NCBI GenBank assembly: GCA_017459635.1
Contig: JAFUCO010000102.1
Coordinates: forward strand, 1 to 61,684
DNA length: 61,684 nucleotides
Direction of reading: 5' to 3'
DNA from: Blautia sp.
Lineage (GTDB): Bacteria; Bacillota; Clostridia; Lachnospirales; Lachnospiraceae
Part shown: positions 1-7,541 of the stretch, one piece after another
How positions within the stretch are numbered: the stretch's first letter is position 1
How the letters are laid out: every line of letters begins with the position of its first letter
Translations under genes and position numbers: made by a program
Notes under the pieces: generated by a model
Seen by the model: the letters and a program-made list of their open reading frames with translations, nothing else
Database searches by the model: none
Told to the model about the DNA's origin: nothing

Positions 1-120
1 AATTGCACATCTTGCTTGTCTTTCCTTCCGAGACTGCTGCCCGAAAAACACTTACATAGCCCGCTATGCGCGTGTTTTTCGGGCAGCAGTCTCAAAAGGA
101 AATCCGAAGCAATCTGCACA
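1..120. repeat. Long intergenic inverted repeat with 22-bp perfect stem
   Basis: Bases 30-51 and 72-93 are perfect reverse complements (22 bp, beginning GAGACTGCTGCCCG). The loop contains its own small hairpin (CATAGC/GCTATG). The outer parts (1-17 and about 104-120) pair imperfectly. It lies directly after the stop of the minus-strand phosphatase gene and may serve as its transcription end, but there is no T-run, so it could equally be a small repeat element. Confidence 0.6.
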
Positions 121-121
121 A

Positions 122-1870
122 TTAATTTCGTGACAGTTCCTTAGGTTCCAAACAGGAATTCTCCGCTTCTGCGCTGCCTTCCGGTATTCCTAAATATTTG
201 ACACACAGCATAGTCACATCGTCAAACTGTTCTGCCTGGCCTGTGAACTCCCGGATGGATTCAGTCACATTTTCAAGGTAAGCCTGCGGAGACTGATCAC
301 CGGTATTATTAAGTGCTGAAAGCATTCTTTCGTTGCCGAACATCTCCTGGTTTTCGTTATTTGCCTCCGGCACACCATCGGTATATACAAAAACAATATC
401 CCCGGGATTAAGAGCAATTTCATACTCATGATGCCTGATATTCTTGAGTTCCCCGATGACAAATCCATGCTTATCCTTCAGAAGTGAAAAGCCTTCGTCT
501 CCCTTCTTGATGGCCGGATACTCATGTCCCGCGTTTGCCGCCCTCAGAATGCCTGTTGAAAGATCAAGTATTCCAATCCACGAAGTCACGAACATATCCC
601 GTTCATTCATGTCGGCTATCTGGTTATTTGCCATCTCAAGTATTTCCGCCGGTGAAAGTCCTTCCTTTGCAAGGCTGCTGATGATCAGCTTTGACATCAT
701 CATAAAGAGCGAAGCCGGAATCCCTTTGCCTGACACATCCGCAATAGTCATGAACAGATGCGTGTCATCTATTAGGAAAAAGTCGTAAAAATCACCGCCC
801 ACCTCTCTTGCGGGATCCATGGAGGCATAAATGTCAAAATCCTTTCTGTCCGGAAACGCCGGGAAAGTACTTGGAAGCATGCTGTTCTGGATTCCGGCAG
901 CCAGCTGAAGCTCAGTCCCTACACGCTGCCGTTCCTGCGCGTCAGACACAAGCTGCCTGACAGAATCGCTTATCTCATGTGCCATATCCTCCACACTGTC
1001 CGAAAGCGCCTGTATCTCATCACGGGTCTTTATTTTTGGTGCTTCGTAATTCCATTCTTCCGGATCTTTACTGGTCTTTGTCTGTTCAATAAACCCGGCA
1101 GCAGCATTTTTTATTTTCTTAAGCGGCGAAGCAACCCTGTGGTTAATCCACAGCGACAGGATAATCATGATCAGCAGGGTAGAAACAAGTGTAACCCCCA
1201 GAAGAACGGCAAAGCTTAAAGCCATGCCTTCAAGGAATCCCAGCGGGTCTATGATCATCAGGTACATGATATCGCCTGATGTCATTTCACCACTGACTAC
1301 TCCCGGGTAAACAATCTCAGATATCTTAAGATTTCCGAATATTTTTTCCGCGGCCTGCTTCAGTTCAGTCTCGTTATCCAGTTTCAGAGCATCCGCTACT
1401 TTATCCTCCTTTTTTTCAGACTCCGTCTTATCTATTTCCTTTATGAATTCGAGATCGCCAAGTGCTATATTATCCAGCCTGTCCCCGTATGCAAATGTGG
1501 TGCTGTCGTCCTCAGCGATATCGGAAAGAACATAATAACCAGCCTCATCTTCAGAAAAAAAGATAAGGTGCGAGATTCTGCTTCCCATCGCATAAATGTA
1601 ACCCTGAAGGAAATTCTCCTCGTCATTTACGGCTTCTGTCTTTTCACCTTCCCGGATCGACTGTTCATACGCTTCCCACTTGACATTTTCCTCTATAAAA
1701 CGGCTGCTCTCAATAACAGGGCTCATATTCTCAGCCAGCCCGGAGATGAAAAGCCCTACCCCGTTAACAACCAGTGAAACGATCTGCACCAGAATAAGGA
1801 TAAGTGTTATCCCCAGGGCAAGCCTTATCGAAAGGTGACGTTTGTATTTTTTCTTTCCCTGTTTTTTCAT
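122..1870 (-). CDS. Membrane SpoIIE/PP2C-type Ser phosphatase with HAMP domain
   Basis: This is a membrane-anchored PP2C-type phosphatase that probably removes phosphate from a STAS anti-sigma antagonist. The ATG at 1870 was chosen because AAGGGGG lies just upstream; the open frame extends to 1909. The 582-residue protein has a TM segment near residues 15-42, an external region of about 170 residues, a second TM near 215-242, a HAMP linker to about 315, and a SpoIIE domain to the end. The metal-binding motif GGDFYD lies near 358-363, followed by DVSGKGIPASLF, and later DGVPEANN and QFDDVTML. The region around GGDFYD is almost identical to the second phosphatase at 13226-14860, so the two are paralogues with different sensor regions. 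The likely substrate is the STAS protein at 7542-7841; this pairing is inference. Confidence 0.9.
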   Translation of the reverse strand: MKKQGKKKYKRHLSIRLALGITLILILVQIVSLVVNGVGLFISGLAENMSPVIESSRFIEENVKWEAYEQSIREGEKTEAVNDEENFLQGYIYAMGSRISHLIFFSEDEAGYYVLSDIAEDDSTTFAYGDRLDNIALGDLEFIKEIDKTESEKKEDKVADALKLDNETELKQAAEKIFGNLKISEIVYPGVVSGEMTSGDIMYLMIIDPLGFLEGMALSFAVLLGVTLVSTLLIMIILSLWINHRVASPLKKIKNAAAGFIEQTKTSKDPEEWNYEAPKIKTRDEIQALSDSVEDMAHEISDSVRQLVSDAQERQRVGTELQLAAGIQNSMLPSTFPAFPDRKDFDIYASMDPAREVGGDFYDFFLIDDTHLFMTIADVSGKGIPASLFMMMSKLIISSLAKEGLSPAEILEMANNQIADMNERDMFVTSWIGILDLSTGILRAANAGHEYPAIKKGDEGFSLLKDKHGFVIGELKNIRHHEYEIALNPGDIVFVYTDGVPEANNENQEMFGNERMLSALNNTGDQSPQAYLENVTESIREFTGQAEQFDDVTMLCVKYLGIPEGSAEAENSCLEPKELSRN

Positions 1871-2088
1871 GATCGTTCCCCCTTGACATGACCATTTGTT
1901 GCTCTGCATGCATCCGCTTGCGGCCGAGGACTTTTTTCACTGTTAAGAACAGCCCAAAGCGCCTGCTGCTGAGTTGCTGTGTTAGAGTGGCACACGTTCA
2001 GCAACGACAGAAGCGGAGCGTATATCCATATGAAAACGTAAATGCGCAGAGCAGGGTCCGAATCCGCAGTTGTAATAACGTGAAAAAG

Positions 2089-2124
2089 CCCTGTCCGAAA
2101 AGACTGTGCTTTTCGGGCAGGGAA
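2089..2124 (-). terminator. Rho-independent terminator after the SH3b gene
   Basis: On the minus strand a 13-bp stem (CCCTGCCCGAAAAG paired with CTTTTCGGACAGGG) is followed by CTTTTTC. It sits just after the stop codon of the gene at 2137-2418. Confidence 0.75.
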
Positions 2125-2136
2125 GCATGTTTTTGT

Positions 2137-2418
2137 TTATGCAAGATAGCTTGCGTTTACCCAGCCGCTCTTTCCAAGTGAAGGAGCCCAGACCCATATA
2201 TAACCATTATCAGATGCATTTCCTGTGATCTGAACTTCCTGGCCATTGTAAAGCTCACCTATCTCATTTGCCTCAGAGTAAGCCGGAGACGTACGGAGCG
2301 CCAGATAACCTGTTTTAAGTCCCAATACGGTTTTCCACGGTCCTTCATAAAGTCCCTGACCTGAACCGCCGCTTACACCTTCAATATCCTGATCATTTAT
2401 TTTTTCGAATCCTGCCAT
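2137..2418 (-). CDS. Double-glycine leader peptide fused to an SH3b domain
   Basis: This is a 93-residue protein, started at the ATG at 2418 because GAGGAGGT lies 8 bases upstream. Residues 1-18 look like a double-glycine export leader (FEKINDQDIEGVSGG), ending in GG with the usual Glu/Asp/Ile spacing. Residues 19-93 read as a bacterial SH3 domain: LRTSPAYS, IGELYNGQEVQITG, WVWAP and GWVNASYL. SH3b domains bind peptidoglycan or other cell-wall ligands. The predicted path is cleavage after GG by the C39 peptidase of the ABC transporter at 10375-12810, then action outside the cell. There is no Sec signal peptide. Cargo status is inferred from leader and neighbourhood. It could instead be an immunity or wall-targeting protein. 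Confidence 0.75.
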   Translation of the reverse strand: MAGFEKINDQDIEGVSGGSGQGLYEGPWKTVLGLKTGYLALRTSPAYSEANEIGELYNGQEVQITGNASDNGYIWVWAPSLGKSGWVNASYLA

Positions 2419-2517
2419 AATATATGACCTCCTCATTTTATTAATGTCCGGTCCGAAAGCATTACCCGGAGTCTTTTTTAATTCTTACGCTAAATTATAC
2501 GTTCTCAGCCGGAAATA

Positions 2518-2609
2518 TCCACGGATGTCCTCACCCTGAATCCACGGATGGCCTCACCCTGAATCCGCAGACGTTCTCACTCTGAATCCACGGATTTTCT
2601 CACTCTGGA
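2518..2609. repeat. 23-bp tandem repeat, four copies, at a stop codon
   Basis: Four direct copies of a 23-bp unit (TCCACGGATG.CCTCACCCTGAA) lie end to end at 2518, 2541, 2564 and 2587. The last copy contains the TGA stop (minus strand, 2602-2600) of the gene at 2600-3181, and the same triplet occurs at the same offset in every copy. There are no spacers. Confidence 0.9.
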
Positions 2610-3181
2610 CCCCCGTCCTGTTCTGATACGGCGTAAGGTCCTGCACCACCGGCTTTCAGCTCTTCCCCTGCAGACTGTGCGAAAGCCACTATTGTGTTTG
2701 TAATCTTCTCATCTGCCCCAAGCTTCAGCAGGATCTCCCCTGTCAGTTCTGGATTCTCCAGAACAAAAAGTTCTGCCTTGTCAAGAGCGGCAAGTACAAG
2801 GGCCTGCATTTCAGGATACTGCATAAGGTGCCTGAATTCTTCAGATTCAGCTATATTCTTAATAAGCGTCACATTATCGAGCAGCTGCGCAACATCAATT
2901 TCCTTCAATTTGTCAGTGAACTCCTGAACCTGCTCATCTGTCAGCTCAGACGCAGCCTTTTCACCCGGGCTCTCCACTGTATCTGCGGAAACCGTACCCG
3001 CCGCGGCTGTATCCGCTGGACTTTCCGAAAGAGCCTGATCATCAGGCAGTAAAGAAGCATCTGTATTCTCGAGAGGCGGCTGAGCAGATGTTCCTGTCCC
3101 GGTTTCGGCTCCTGACGAAGGAACGGATGCAAGCATCATCAGCGAAAGAACCATAATAAACGCTATAATACGCTTTTTCAT
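2600..3181 (-). CDS. Secreted acidic protein of unknown function
   Basis: This is a 193-residue protein with a clear Sec signal peptide (MKKRIIAFIMVLSLMMLASV, cleavage likely near residue 25). A Ser/Thr/Ala/Asp-rich stretch runs to about residue 75. A helical, acidic domain follows from about 78 to 175 (starting ELTDEQVQEFTDKLKEID). I do not recognise the family. It starts 42 bases after the ECF sigma factor gene and is probably co-transcribed with it, so it may be a product of the sigma regulon or an extracellular partner. Its 3' end runs into a 23-bp tandem repeat that contains the stop codon. Confidence 0.8.
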   Translation of the reverse strand: MKKRIIAFIMVLSLMMLASVPSSGAETGTGTSAQPPLENTDASLLPDDQALSESPADTAAAGTVSADTVESPGEKAASELTDEQVQEFTDKLKEIDVAQLLDNVTLIKNIAESEEFRHLMQYPEMQALVLAALDKAELFVLENPELTGEILLKLGADEKITNTIVAFAQSAGEELKAGGAGPYAVSEQDGGPE

Positions 3182-3223
3182 ATCTTTCTCCTTAATACCT
3201 GAACAGTAACGTGCGCATTACTT

Positions 3224-3745
3224 TTAATACTCGAACATCTTCTCCTGGGCCACGATCTTGCGCAGCTTTGCAAGAAGCCTCCGGTGACGCTCACTGACCG
3301 CCTTGGCATTGATTCCAAGAACAGCTCCGATCTCGTCATTCTTCATCTTCTGGAAATAGAGCATACCTACAAGCTCGCGTTCCCCCTCATTCAGCTTTTG
3401 GAGCAGTTCACGGACTTCCTTCTCCGTTGCTTCCTGGAATACGCTGTATTCATCCTCATAGGAAGGATCCACTTCGTTCTCTTCATCATCGAGGGAAACC
3501 GTATTCCGTTTTCCGCTCTTCCGGTATTCATCGATCAGGGTATTCCTTGCGATATTGGTGAGCCATGTCCTTACCGACGCCCTGGACGGATCAAAACGGT
3601 CATAGTTTGTCATGGCCTTTATAAAAATATCACTCACCAGATCCTCCGCCCTTTCACGGTGAAGTATCTGGCCATAGATAAAGTTATATATATTTGAAAA
3701 GTGCTTTTCGTAAACGACCTCAAAAGGTTCTTTCTGTGCTTCCAT
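3224..3745 (-). CDS. ECF-type RNA polymerase sigma factor
   Basis: This is a 173-residue sigma-70 family protein of the extracytoplasmic-function type, with only region 2 (about residues 10-75, including RAEDLVSDIFIKAM) and region 4 (about 110-165, an HTH with MKNDEIGAVLGINAKAVSERHRR). The acidic linker between them (DDEENEVDPSYEDEY) is typical. It lies 31 bases after the HlyD-like gene and before a secreted protein gene. No classical one-TM anti-sigma factor is adjacent. The nearby phosphatase/RsbW-like/STAS set suggests control by partner switching, but such circuits normally act on SigB/SigF-type factors, so the link is inference. Confidence 0.92.
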   Translation of the reverse strand: MEAQKEPFEVVYEKHFSNIYNFIYGQILHRERAEDLVSDIFIKAMTNYDRFDPSRASVRTWLTNIARNTLIDEYRKSGKRNTVSLDDEENEVDPSYEDEYSVFQEATEKEVRELLQKLNEGERELVGMLYFQKMKNDEIGAVLGINAKAVSERHRRLLAKLRKIVAQEKMFEY

Positions 3746-3776
3746 ATAAGTCTCCCTCTACAATTAATAAGCCGTA

Positions 3777-4253
3777 TCAGTTCTGAGCAAACAAAAGGGA
3801 AATCGGCTTAATCCGCTCAATCGTTACATCAGCATTATAAAAACCATCTGCCAGACTTGTCTCGCCTGTCAGGATGTTTACATTTTTACCGGGCGAAAGA
3901 TATCCCGACTCATAAAGCCTTTTATCGTCCGATGCATTCATTGTAGTACTCTCAGTATCAGTCGCGGCGGTAAACTCCACATCCCCGATCGAGACATCGA
4001 CCTCCGGGTCATTCTGGTTCAGATCGTCCGTAAGTACATAAACACTGGCAACGCCGTCCTTTACATGGGTAGGCACGCTGACACTCGAAATAATAGTTCC
4101 GAAAACTCCCCAGAAAAACATCCCGGCCAGCAGGACAATGACGCCCGTCAGCACCACCCAGACACCCGGCCCTGTAACTTTGAGGTAAGATGTCAGCTGC
4201 TCAGGGGCAGAGAGCTGTTCGATTGATTTTTTTCTGAATATACTGTTGTCCAT
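3777..4253 (-). CDS. Short HlyD-like membrane protein of NHLM export system
   Basis: This is a 158-residue protein whose first 60 residues match the start of NHLM-system secretion proteins: FRKKSIEQLSAPEQLTSYL, then KVTGPGVWVVL leading into a single TM segment (about 32-58). Known NHLM HlyD-type adaptors are much longer, with lipoyl halves and a long coiled coil. Here only a compact beta-rich external part follows (about 60-155, with LYESGYLSPGKNVNILTG). It may therefore be a reduced adaptor. It is the first gene of a minus-strand group that continues with the ECF sigma factor. A -10-like TATAAT lies at 4300-4305, about 45 bases upstream of the start. Confidence 0.75.
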   Translation of the reverse strand: MDNSIFRKKSIEQLSAPEQLTSYLKVTGPGVWVVLTGVIVLLAGMFFWGVFGTIISSVSVPTHVKDGVASVYVLTDDLNQNDPEVDVSIGDVEFTAATDTESTTMNASDDKRLYESGYLSPGKNVNILTGETSLADGFYNADVTIERIKPISLLFAQN

Positions 4254-4299
4254 TATCTACTCCTTGGCATCTTCCTTCAAGGTAAAAATACTGTTTAAT

Positions 4300-4305
4300 A
4301 TTATA
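4300..4305 (-). promoter_or_regulatory. Candidate -10 box for the HlyD-like gene
   Basis: On the minus strand a TATAAT hexamer lies 47 bases before the ATG at 4253. No good -35 box is visible 16-18 bases upstream, so the site may need an activator or an alternative sigma factor. Confidence 0.4.
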
Positions 4306-4367
4306 AACCACCCGACATATAAATATCCAGTAAAAATTCAATTTTTCATATTTTTTTCTCATTTTAT

Positions 4368-4397
4368 TTGTAATGCAGCTGTTACGTTTGATATAAT
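4368..4397 (+). promoter_or_regulatory. Sigma-A-like promoter of the FHA-ABC gene
   Basis: TTGTAA (4368-4373) and TATAAT (4392-4397) are separated by 18 bases. The predicted transcript begins near 4404, giving a leader of 90-210 bases depending on which start codon is used. Confidence 0.65.
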
Positions 4398-4411
4398 GGT
4401 TTTTGTATAGA

Positions 4412-4544
4412 AACGCCTTAGTCCCTATTCAGAAATGCATCAGGTACAATTGTATTCTGTTACAGTTTATCGCTAAGGCAGAAAGGGGATCAAAATGGCA
4501 AATGTCCGATCAGATAAGCCGCCCGCGGCGGGCCTTATCTTTTT
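4412..4544 (+). promoter_or_regulatory. Structured leader ending in terminator-like hairpin
   Basis: GCCTTAG (4412-4418) can pair with CTAAGGC about 50 bases later, just before a strong ribosome site (AAAGGGG). A GC-rich hairpin follows at 4513-4539 (GATAAG..GCCCG/CGGGC..CTTATC), then TTTTT. This is the shape of an intrinsic terminator or attenuator placed between promoter and gene. I could not match it to any riboswitch family that I know. Confidence 0.4.
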
Positions 4545-4611
4545 CGAAAAACAGGAAAAACCTCGCCAATATGTTATTTTCCGCAGCGCTGTCATAAAAG
4601 GCCGCTGCCCG

Positions 4612-6972
4612 ATGGAAGTCTTCACTACCTCCAGCCTTCAGCTTGAATACTCTTTCCTCGCTTCTGAGCAGGGTGAGATCTTCTATGACAAAGGCAAATG
4701 GTATTACCGTAATCTTACCGACGAGGCTGACACATTCGCAGCCGGCCATAACGTATCCAAAGGCAGTACTGCAGAGCTTTCTGACGGGAGCGTTATCCGC
4801 CTCTTCAATGACAACAGAATGCTGACAGCCATATTCCTGACCAATTATGTCAGCGCCAGGGACTGGCGTTACCTCAACATGGATGACAAACGTCACAGTG
4901 TCACCATCAGAGGCAACGACATCGACGGCAGGGAAGCCACGCTTTCCTTCAGGTTTGAGGAAGGCCACTGGACCATGGAGGAGCTCTTCGCCGAGGAAGT
5001 CCTGCATAACGGCGTCCCGGTCAACGAAACAGCCAGGGTCAAGATCGACGACTGCATCCAGATAGGCGATACAAAGTTTTTCTTTGAAGGCTCCGGACTC
5101 ATATACGGGTATCCTCCGGGCGAAAGCAGCCTCTCCATAAAGATAGACGAACGGGCCGCTTATCAGATGCTGAAAAAGGTCAAGCTTCTTGAGGACATCG
5201 ACCTTTCCATAGAGCCCGGGAACATGATCCTTATCCTTGGCGGCTCAGGCGCAGGAAAAAGCACCTTCGTAAACGCCGTCACCGGTTATGAAAAAGCCCA
5301 GGCCACCATCAAAGAAGGAGATATCGATTACTACAGGGATTATGACCAGGTAAAGCACCGCATAGGCTTTGTCCCCCAGGAAAATCTGATGCGCCCGCAG
5401 GATACAGTGGGCAGCACAGTCAGGAACGCGGCAGACATGCGTCTTCCAAAAAGCATGAGCAACGAGGAAAAACAGCGCCGTGTCACTGCCGTTCTTGAGA
5501 CCTTCGGCCTTACCGGCAGAGAGAAGGAACTGGTATCCAAACTGTCCGGCGGGCAGAAAAAGAGACTCTCGATCTGTATGGAATTCGTTGCCTCGCCTTC
5601 CCTTTTCATCCTGGATGAGCCCGACTCCGGCCTTGACGGCATTATGGCTACCGAGCTGATGGAAAACCTGCGCCTCATAGCCTGTCAGGGCAAGACAGTC
5701 ATGGTCATCACGCATGCACCCGACCGTGTTGCGCATCTGTTCGACCAGGTGATAGTCCTTGCCAAGAGCACCGAAACCAAAGTTGGTCATCTGGCATTTT
5801 ACGGCGGGATCCAGGAAGCACGTGATTTCTTCGGAGTCGCCACCATGGAGGAAGTCGTCAAGTGCATCAATGCCCCAAATGAAGGCGGCGACGGACGTGC
5901 CGACGAATTCATCAAAAAATACCGTACATATGCAGCGGACCGTGCGGCGCAGCATTCTGTGAGGTTCGAAGAAGACAGCGAGACAGAAACTGATAATGAG
6001 GCTGATAACAAAAATCCGCTGAAAAACACTGTGGCAGAAACGCCCTCTGTGGCATACATGAGCCGCCTGGAGCAGATACCGGTGTATCTTGGCAAGCAGT
6101 TCCGTCTGATGATCAATGAGATGAACTGGAAGGTCCTTCCAATGGCTGCAATAATCGCCTTCCTGGTAGTTTATGTTCTTGGCAGGAAAATGTTCCGCAA
6201 CATGGAATATACAAAATATGGTTCTCTTGCTGTTGTATGCGTGTGCATCTGGAATGGCATGTTCAACTCCATCCAGGTTGTGTGCAAGGAACGTAACATC
6301 ATAAAGCGGGAACACAGGTCGGGTCTTCATATATCCTCGTACATTGCGGCTCACATGATCTACCAGGCAGTCATCTGTCTCCTGCAGACGGTTATATCCA
6401 TTATAATATTCCGCGTATTCGGCATGTATTTCCCCGAAACAGGGCTTATAACCGGTTCCTTTATGCTGGATCTTATAATAACCATGTTCCTCATAACCTA
6501 TGCGGCCGACATGCTGGCGCTCATGGTTTCCTGCATAGCACGTACCACCATGACTGCCATGACGGTCATGCCTTTCCTTCTGGTCATACAGCTGGTTTTT
6601 GCCGGAGGGATCTTCCCGCTTGAGAGGCCGATGGCTAAATTTGTTTCCAATTATACCATCAGCAACTGGGGTATCAAGGCAGTAAATATAGCCTCCGACT
6701 ATAACGGGCAGAAATCCGTTGCCCTTACATCGGCGATAAACATGATGCAGGATTCCGATGATGAATTCATGGTCCGTCTCCATGATGCGCTGTCCATACC
6801 GGAAGTGCAGGACAAGCTGCAGACCTATACGGCACAGAAACTGTATGATCCCGAATATGACTATAACAAGTCTGAGCTTCTGAAATGCTGGGGCATACAG
6901 GTCCTGTTCACCATAATATATATGTTTATCGGGCTGATATTCCTGGAACTTGTAGACAAAGACAAGCGTTAG
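4612..6972 (+). CDS. FHA domains fused to ABC ATPase and ABC-2 permease
   Basis: This is a half-transporter with regulatory FHA modules. From the ATG at 4612 it has 786 residues. Residues 1-165 hold one or two FHA-like beta domains (RHSVTIRGNDIDG, NGVPVNE, IQIGDTKFFF). Residues about 185-400 are an ABC ATPase of the ABCG type: Walker A GGSGAGKST near 211, signature LSGGQKKRL near 309, Walker B LFILDEPDSGLD. From about 505 to the end there are six or so membrane segments of the ABC-2 type. FHA domains read phosphothreonine, so export may be switched by a Ser/Thr kinase. An upstream in-frame ATG at 4495 has a better ribosome site, but its extra 39 codons run through a terminator-like hairpin, so 4612 is preferred. 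It is transcribed away from the NHLM genes. Confidence 0.85.
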   Translation: MEVFTTSSLQLEYSFLASEQGEIFYDKGKWYYRNLTDEADTFAAGHNVSKGSTAELSDGSVIRLFNDNRMLTAIFLTNYVSARDWRYLNMDDKRHSVTIRGNDIDGREATLSFRFEEGHWTMEELFAEEVLHNGVPVNETARVKIDDCIQIGDTKFFFEGSGLIYGYPPGESSLSIKIDERAAYQMLKKVKLLEDIDLSIEPGNMILILGGSGAGKSTFVNAVTGYEKAQATIKEGDIDYYRDYDQVKHRIGFVPQENLMRPQDTVGSTVRNAADMRLPKSMSNEEKQRRVTAVLETFGLTGREKELVSKLSGGQKKRLSICMEFVASPSLFILDEPDSGLDGIMATELMENLRLIACQGKTVMVITHAPDRVAHLFDQVIVLAKSTETKVGHLAFYGGIQEARDFFGVATMEEVVKCINAPNEGGDGRADEFIKKYRTYAADRAAQHSVRFEEDSETETDNEADNKNPLKNTVAETPSVAYMSRLEQIPVYLGKQFRLMINEMNWKVLPMAAIIAFLVVYVLGRKMFRNMEYTKYGSLAVVCVCIWNGMFNSIQVVCKERNIIKREHRSGLHISSYIAAHMIYQAVICLLQTVISIIIFRVFGMYFPETGLITGSFMLDLIITMFLITYAADMLALMVSCIARTTMTAMTVMPFLLVIQLVFAGGIFPLERPMAKFVSNYTISNWGIKAVNIASDYNGQKSVALTSAINMMQDSDDEFMVRLHDALSIPEVQDKLQTYTAQKLYDPEYDYNKSELLKCWGIQVLFTIIYMFIGLIFLELVDKDKR

Positions 6973-7059
6973 CGTTTGATAAAGACAGGTGTTAGTGTTT
7001 GATAAAGACAGGTGTTAGCGTTTGATAACGGCAGACGTTAGTGTTTGATAAAAACAGAC
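6968..7059. repeat. 23-bp tandem repeat, four copies, at a stop codon
   Basis: Four copies of GTTAGYGTTTGATAAAGACA plus three bases start at 6968, 6991, 7014 and 7037. The first overlaps the TAG stop (6970-6972) of the FHA-ABC gene, and TAG recurs at the same offset in each copy. The unit differs in sequence from the 23-bp repeat at 2518-2609 but has the same length, copy number and position relative to a stop codon. Confidence 0.9.
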
Positions 7060-7061
7060 AA

Positions 7062-7096
7062 ACGAATCCCCCGCAGCTTTTCTGCGGGGGATTCAT
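7062..7096. terminator. Bidirectional terminator between convergent genes
   Basis: AATCCCCCGCAG and CTGCGGGGGATT form a 12-bp perfect stem with a CTTTT loop. It separates the plus-strand FHA-ABC gene from the minus-strand small gene at 7165-7398. A modest T-rich tract (TCATTTGTTTG) follows on the plus strand. Confidence 0.8.
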
Positions 7097-7164
7097 TTGT
7101 TTGCTTATAACCGTTCAGAACAGTTATGATTTCTTTTCTTATTTGGTTTTTGTGTTTTGTTCTT

Positions 7165-7398
7165 TTATTTGTTTTCGTCTTTGTTCTCAGGTACAAAAAT
7201 TCCCTGTGCAGCATTTACAAGCTCAGCTGCCTCGTCTGAAAGCATCTCAAACTGTGACACCTTTGCAGATACTGTACTGGAGAACAGCCTCTGGGCAAGT
7301 CTTGCCTTAAGATCTGTATGCTTTGAAAAATCTACTGAACGAAGCTTCTCCTCAAGAACATCTGTATTCGTGTTAAAAGCACCTCTGATAACTGCCAT
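7165..7398 (-). CDS. Small protein with a leader-peptide-like motif
   Basis: This is a 77-residue protein (ATG at 7398; a GTG at 7407 is an alternative). An amphipathic first half (LEEKLRSVDFSKHTDLKARL) is followed by FEMLSDEAAELVNAAQG near residues 51-67. That stretch resembles the conserved LSD-EL--V-AAG/GG end of peptide-export leaders, followed by a short charged tail. There is no signal peptide. It sits downstream of the STAS gene inside the NHLM export locus, so it may be a cargo or a leader-type regulator. If the motif is a true cleavage site, only about 10 residues follow it, so a mature product would be tiny. No family is recognised. Confidence 0.65.
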   Translation of the reverse strand: MAVIRGAFNTNTDVLEEKLRSVDFSKHTDLKARLAQRLFSSTVSAKVSQFEMLSDEAAELVNAAQGIFVPENKDENK

Positions 7399-7541
7399 AT
7401 TAATCACTCATCCCTTCTGTATTATTTTTAAAATTGTAATTATCTGCGGCCGCCCGTTTATTCCGGGCGATCATCTGTATTTCTCTTTTCTGTTTTTATA
7501 TACGTGCCAGAAGGGAACATTCCACGCACTATTTACTCGAT

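Noticed and set aside
2055-2085. GGTCCGAATCC looks like a tRNA T-loop
   Set aside because: No matching T-arm stem, anticodon arm or acceptor stem could be built around it on either strand.
2518-2609. Short regular repeats as a possible CRISPR array
   Set aside because: The units adjoin directly without spacers, are imperfect, and no cas genes are present. The same holds for 6968-7059.
4495-4611. N-terminal extension of the FHA-ABC protein
   Set aside because: The ribosome site is good, but the codons cover a terminator-like hairpin and the family-like start fits the ATG at 4612. Kept only as an alternative.
5245-6783. 512-codon open frame on the minus strand
   Set aside because: It is an antisense shadow of the FHA-ABC gene. 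The product has no recognisable domain, while the plus strand shows complete ABC motifs.
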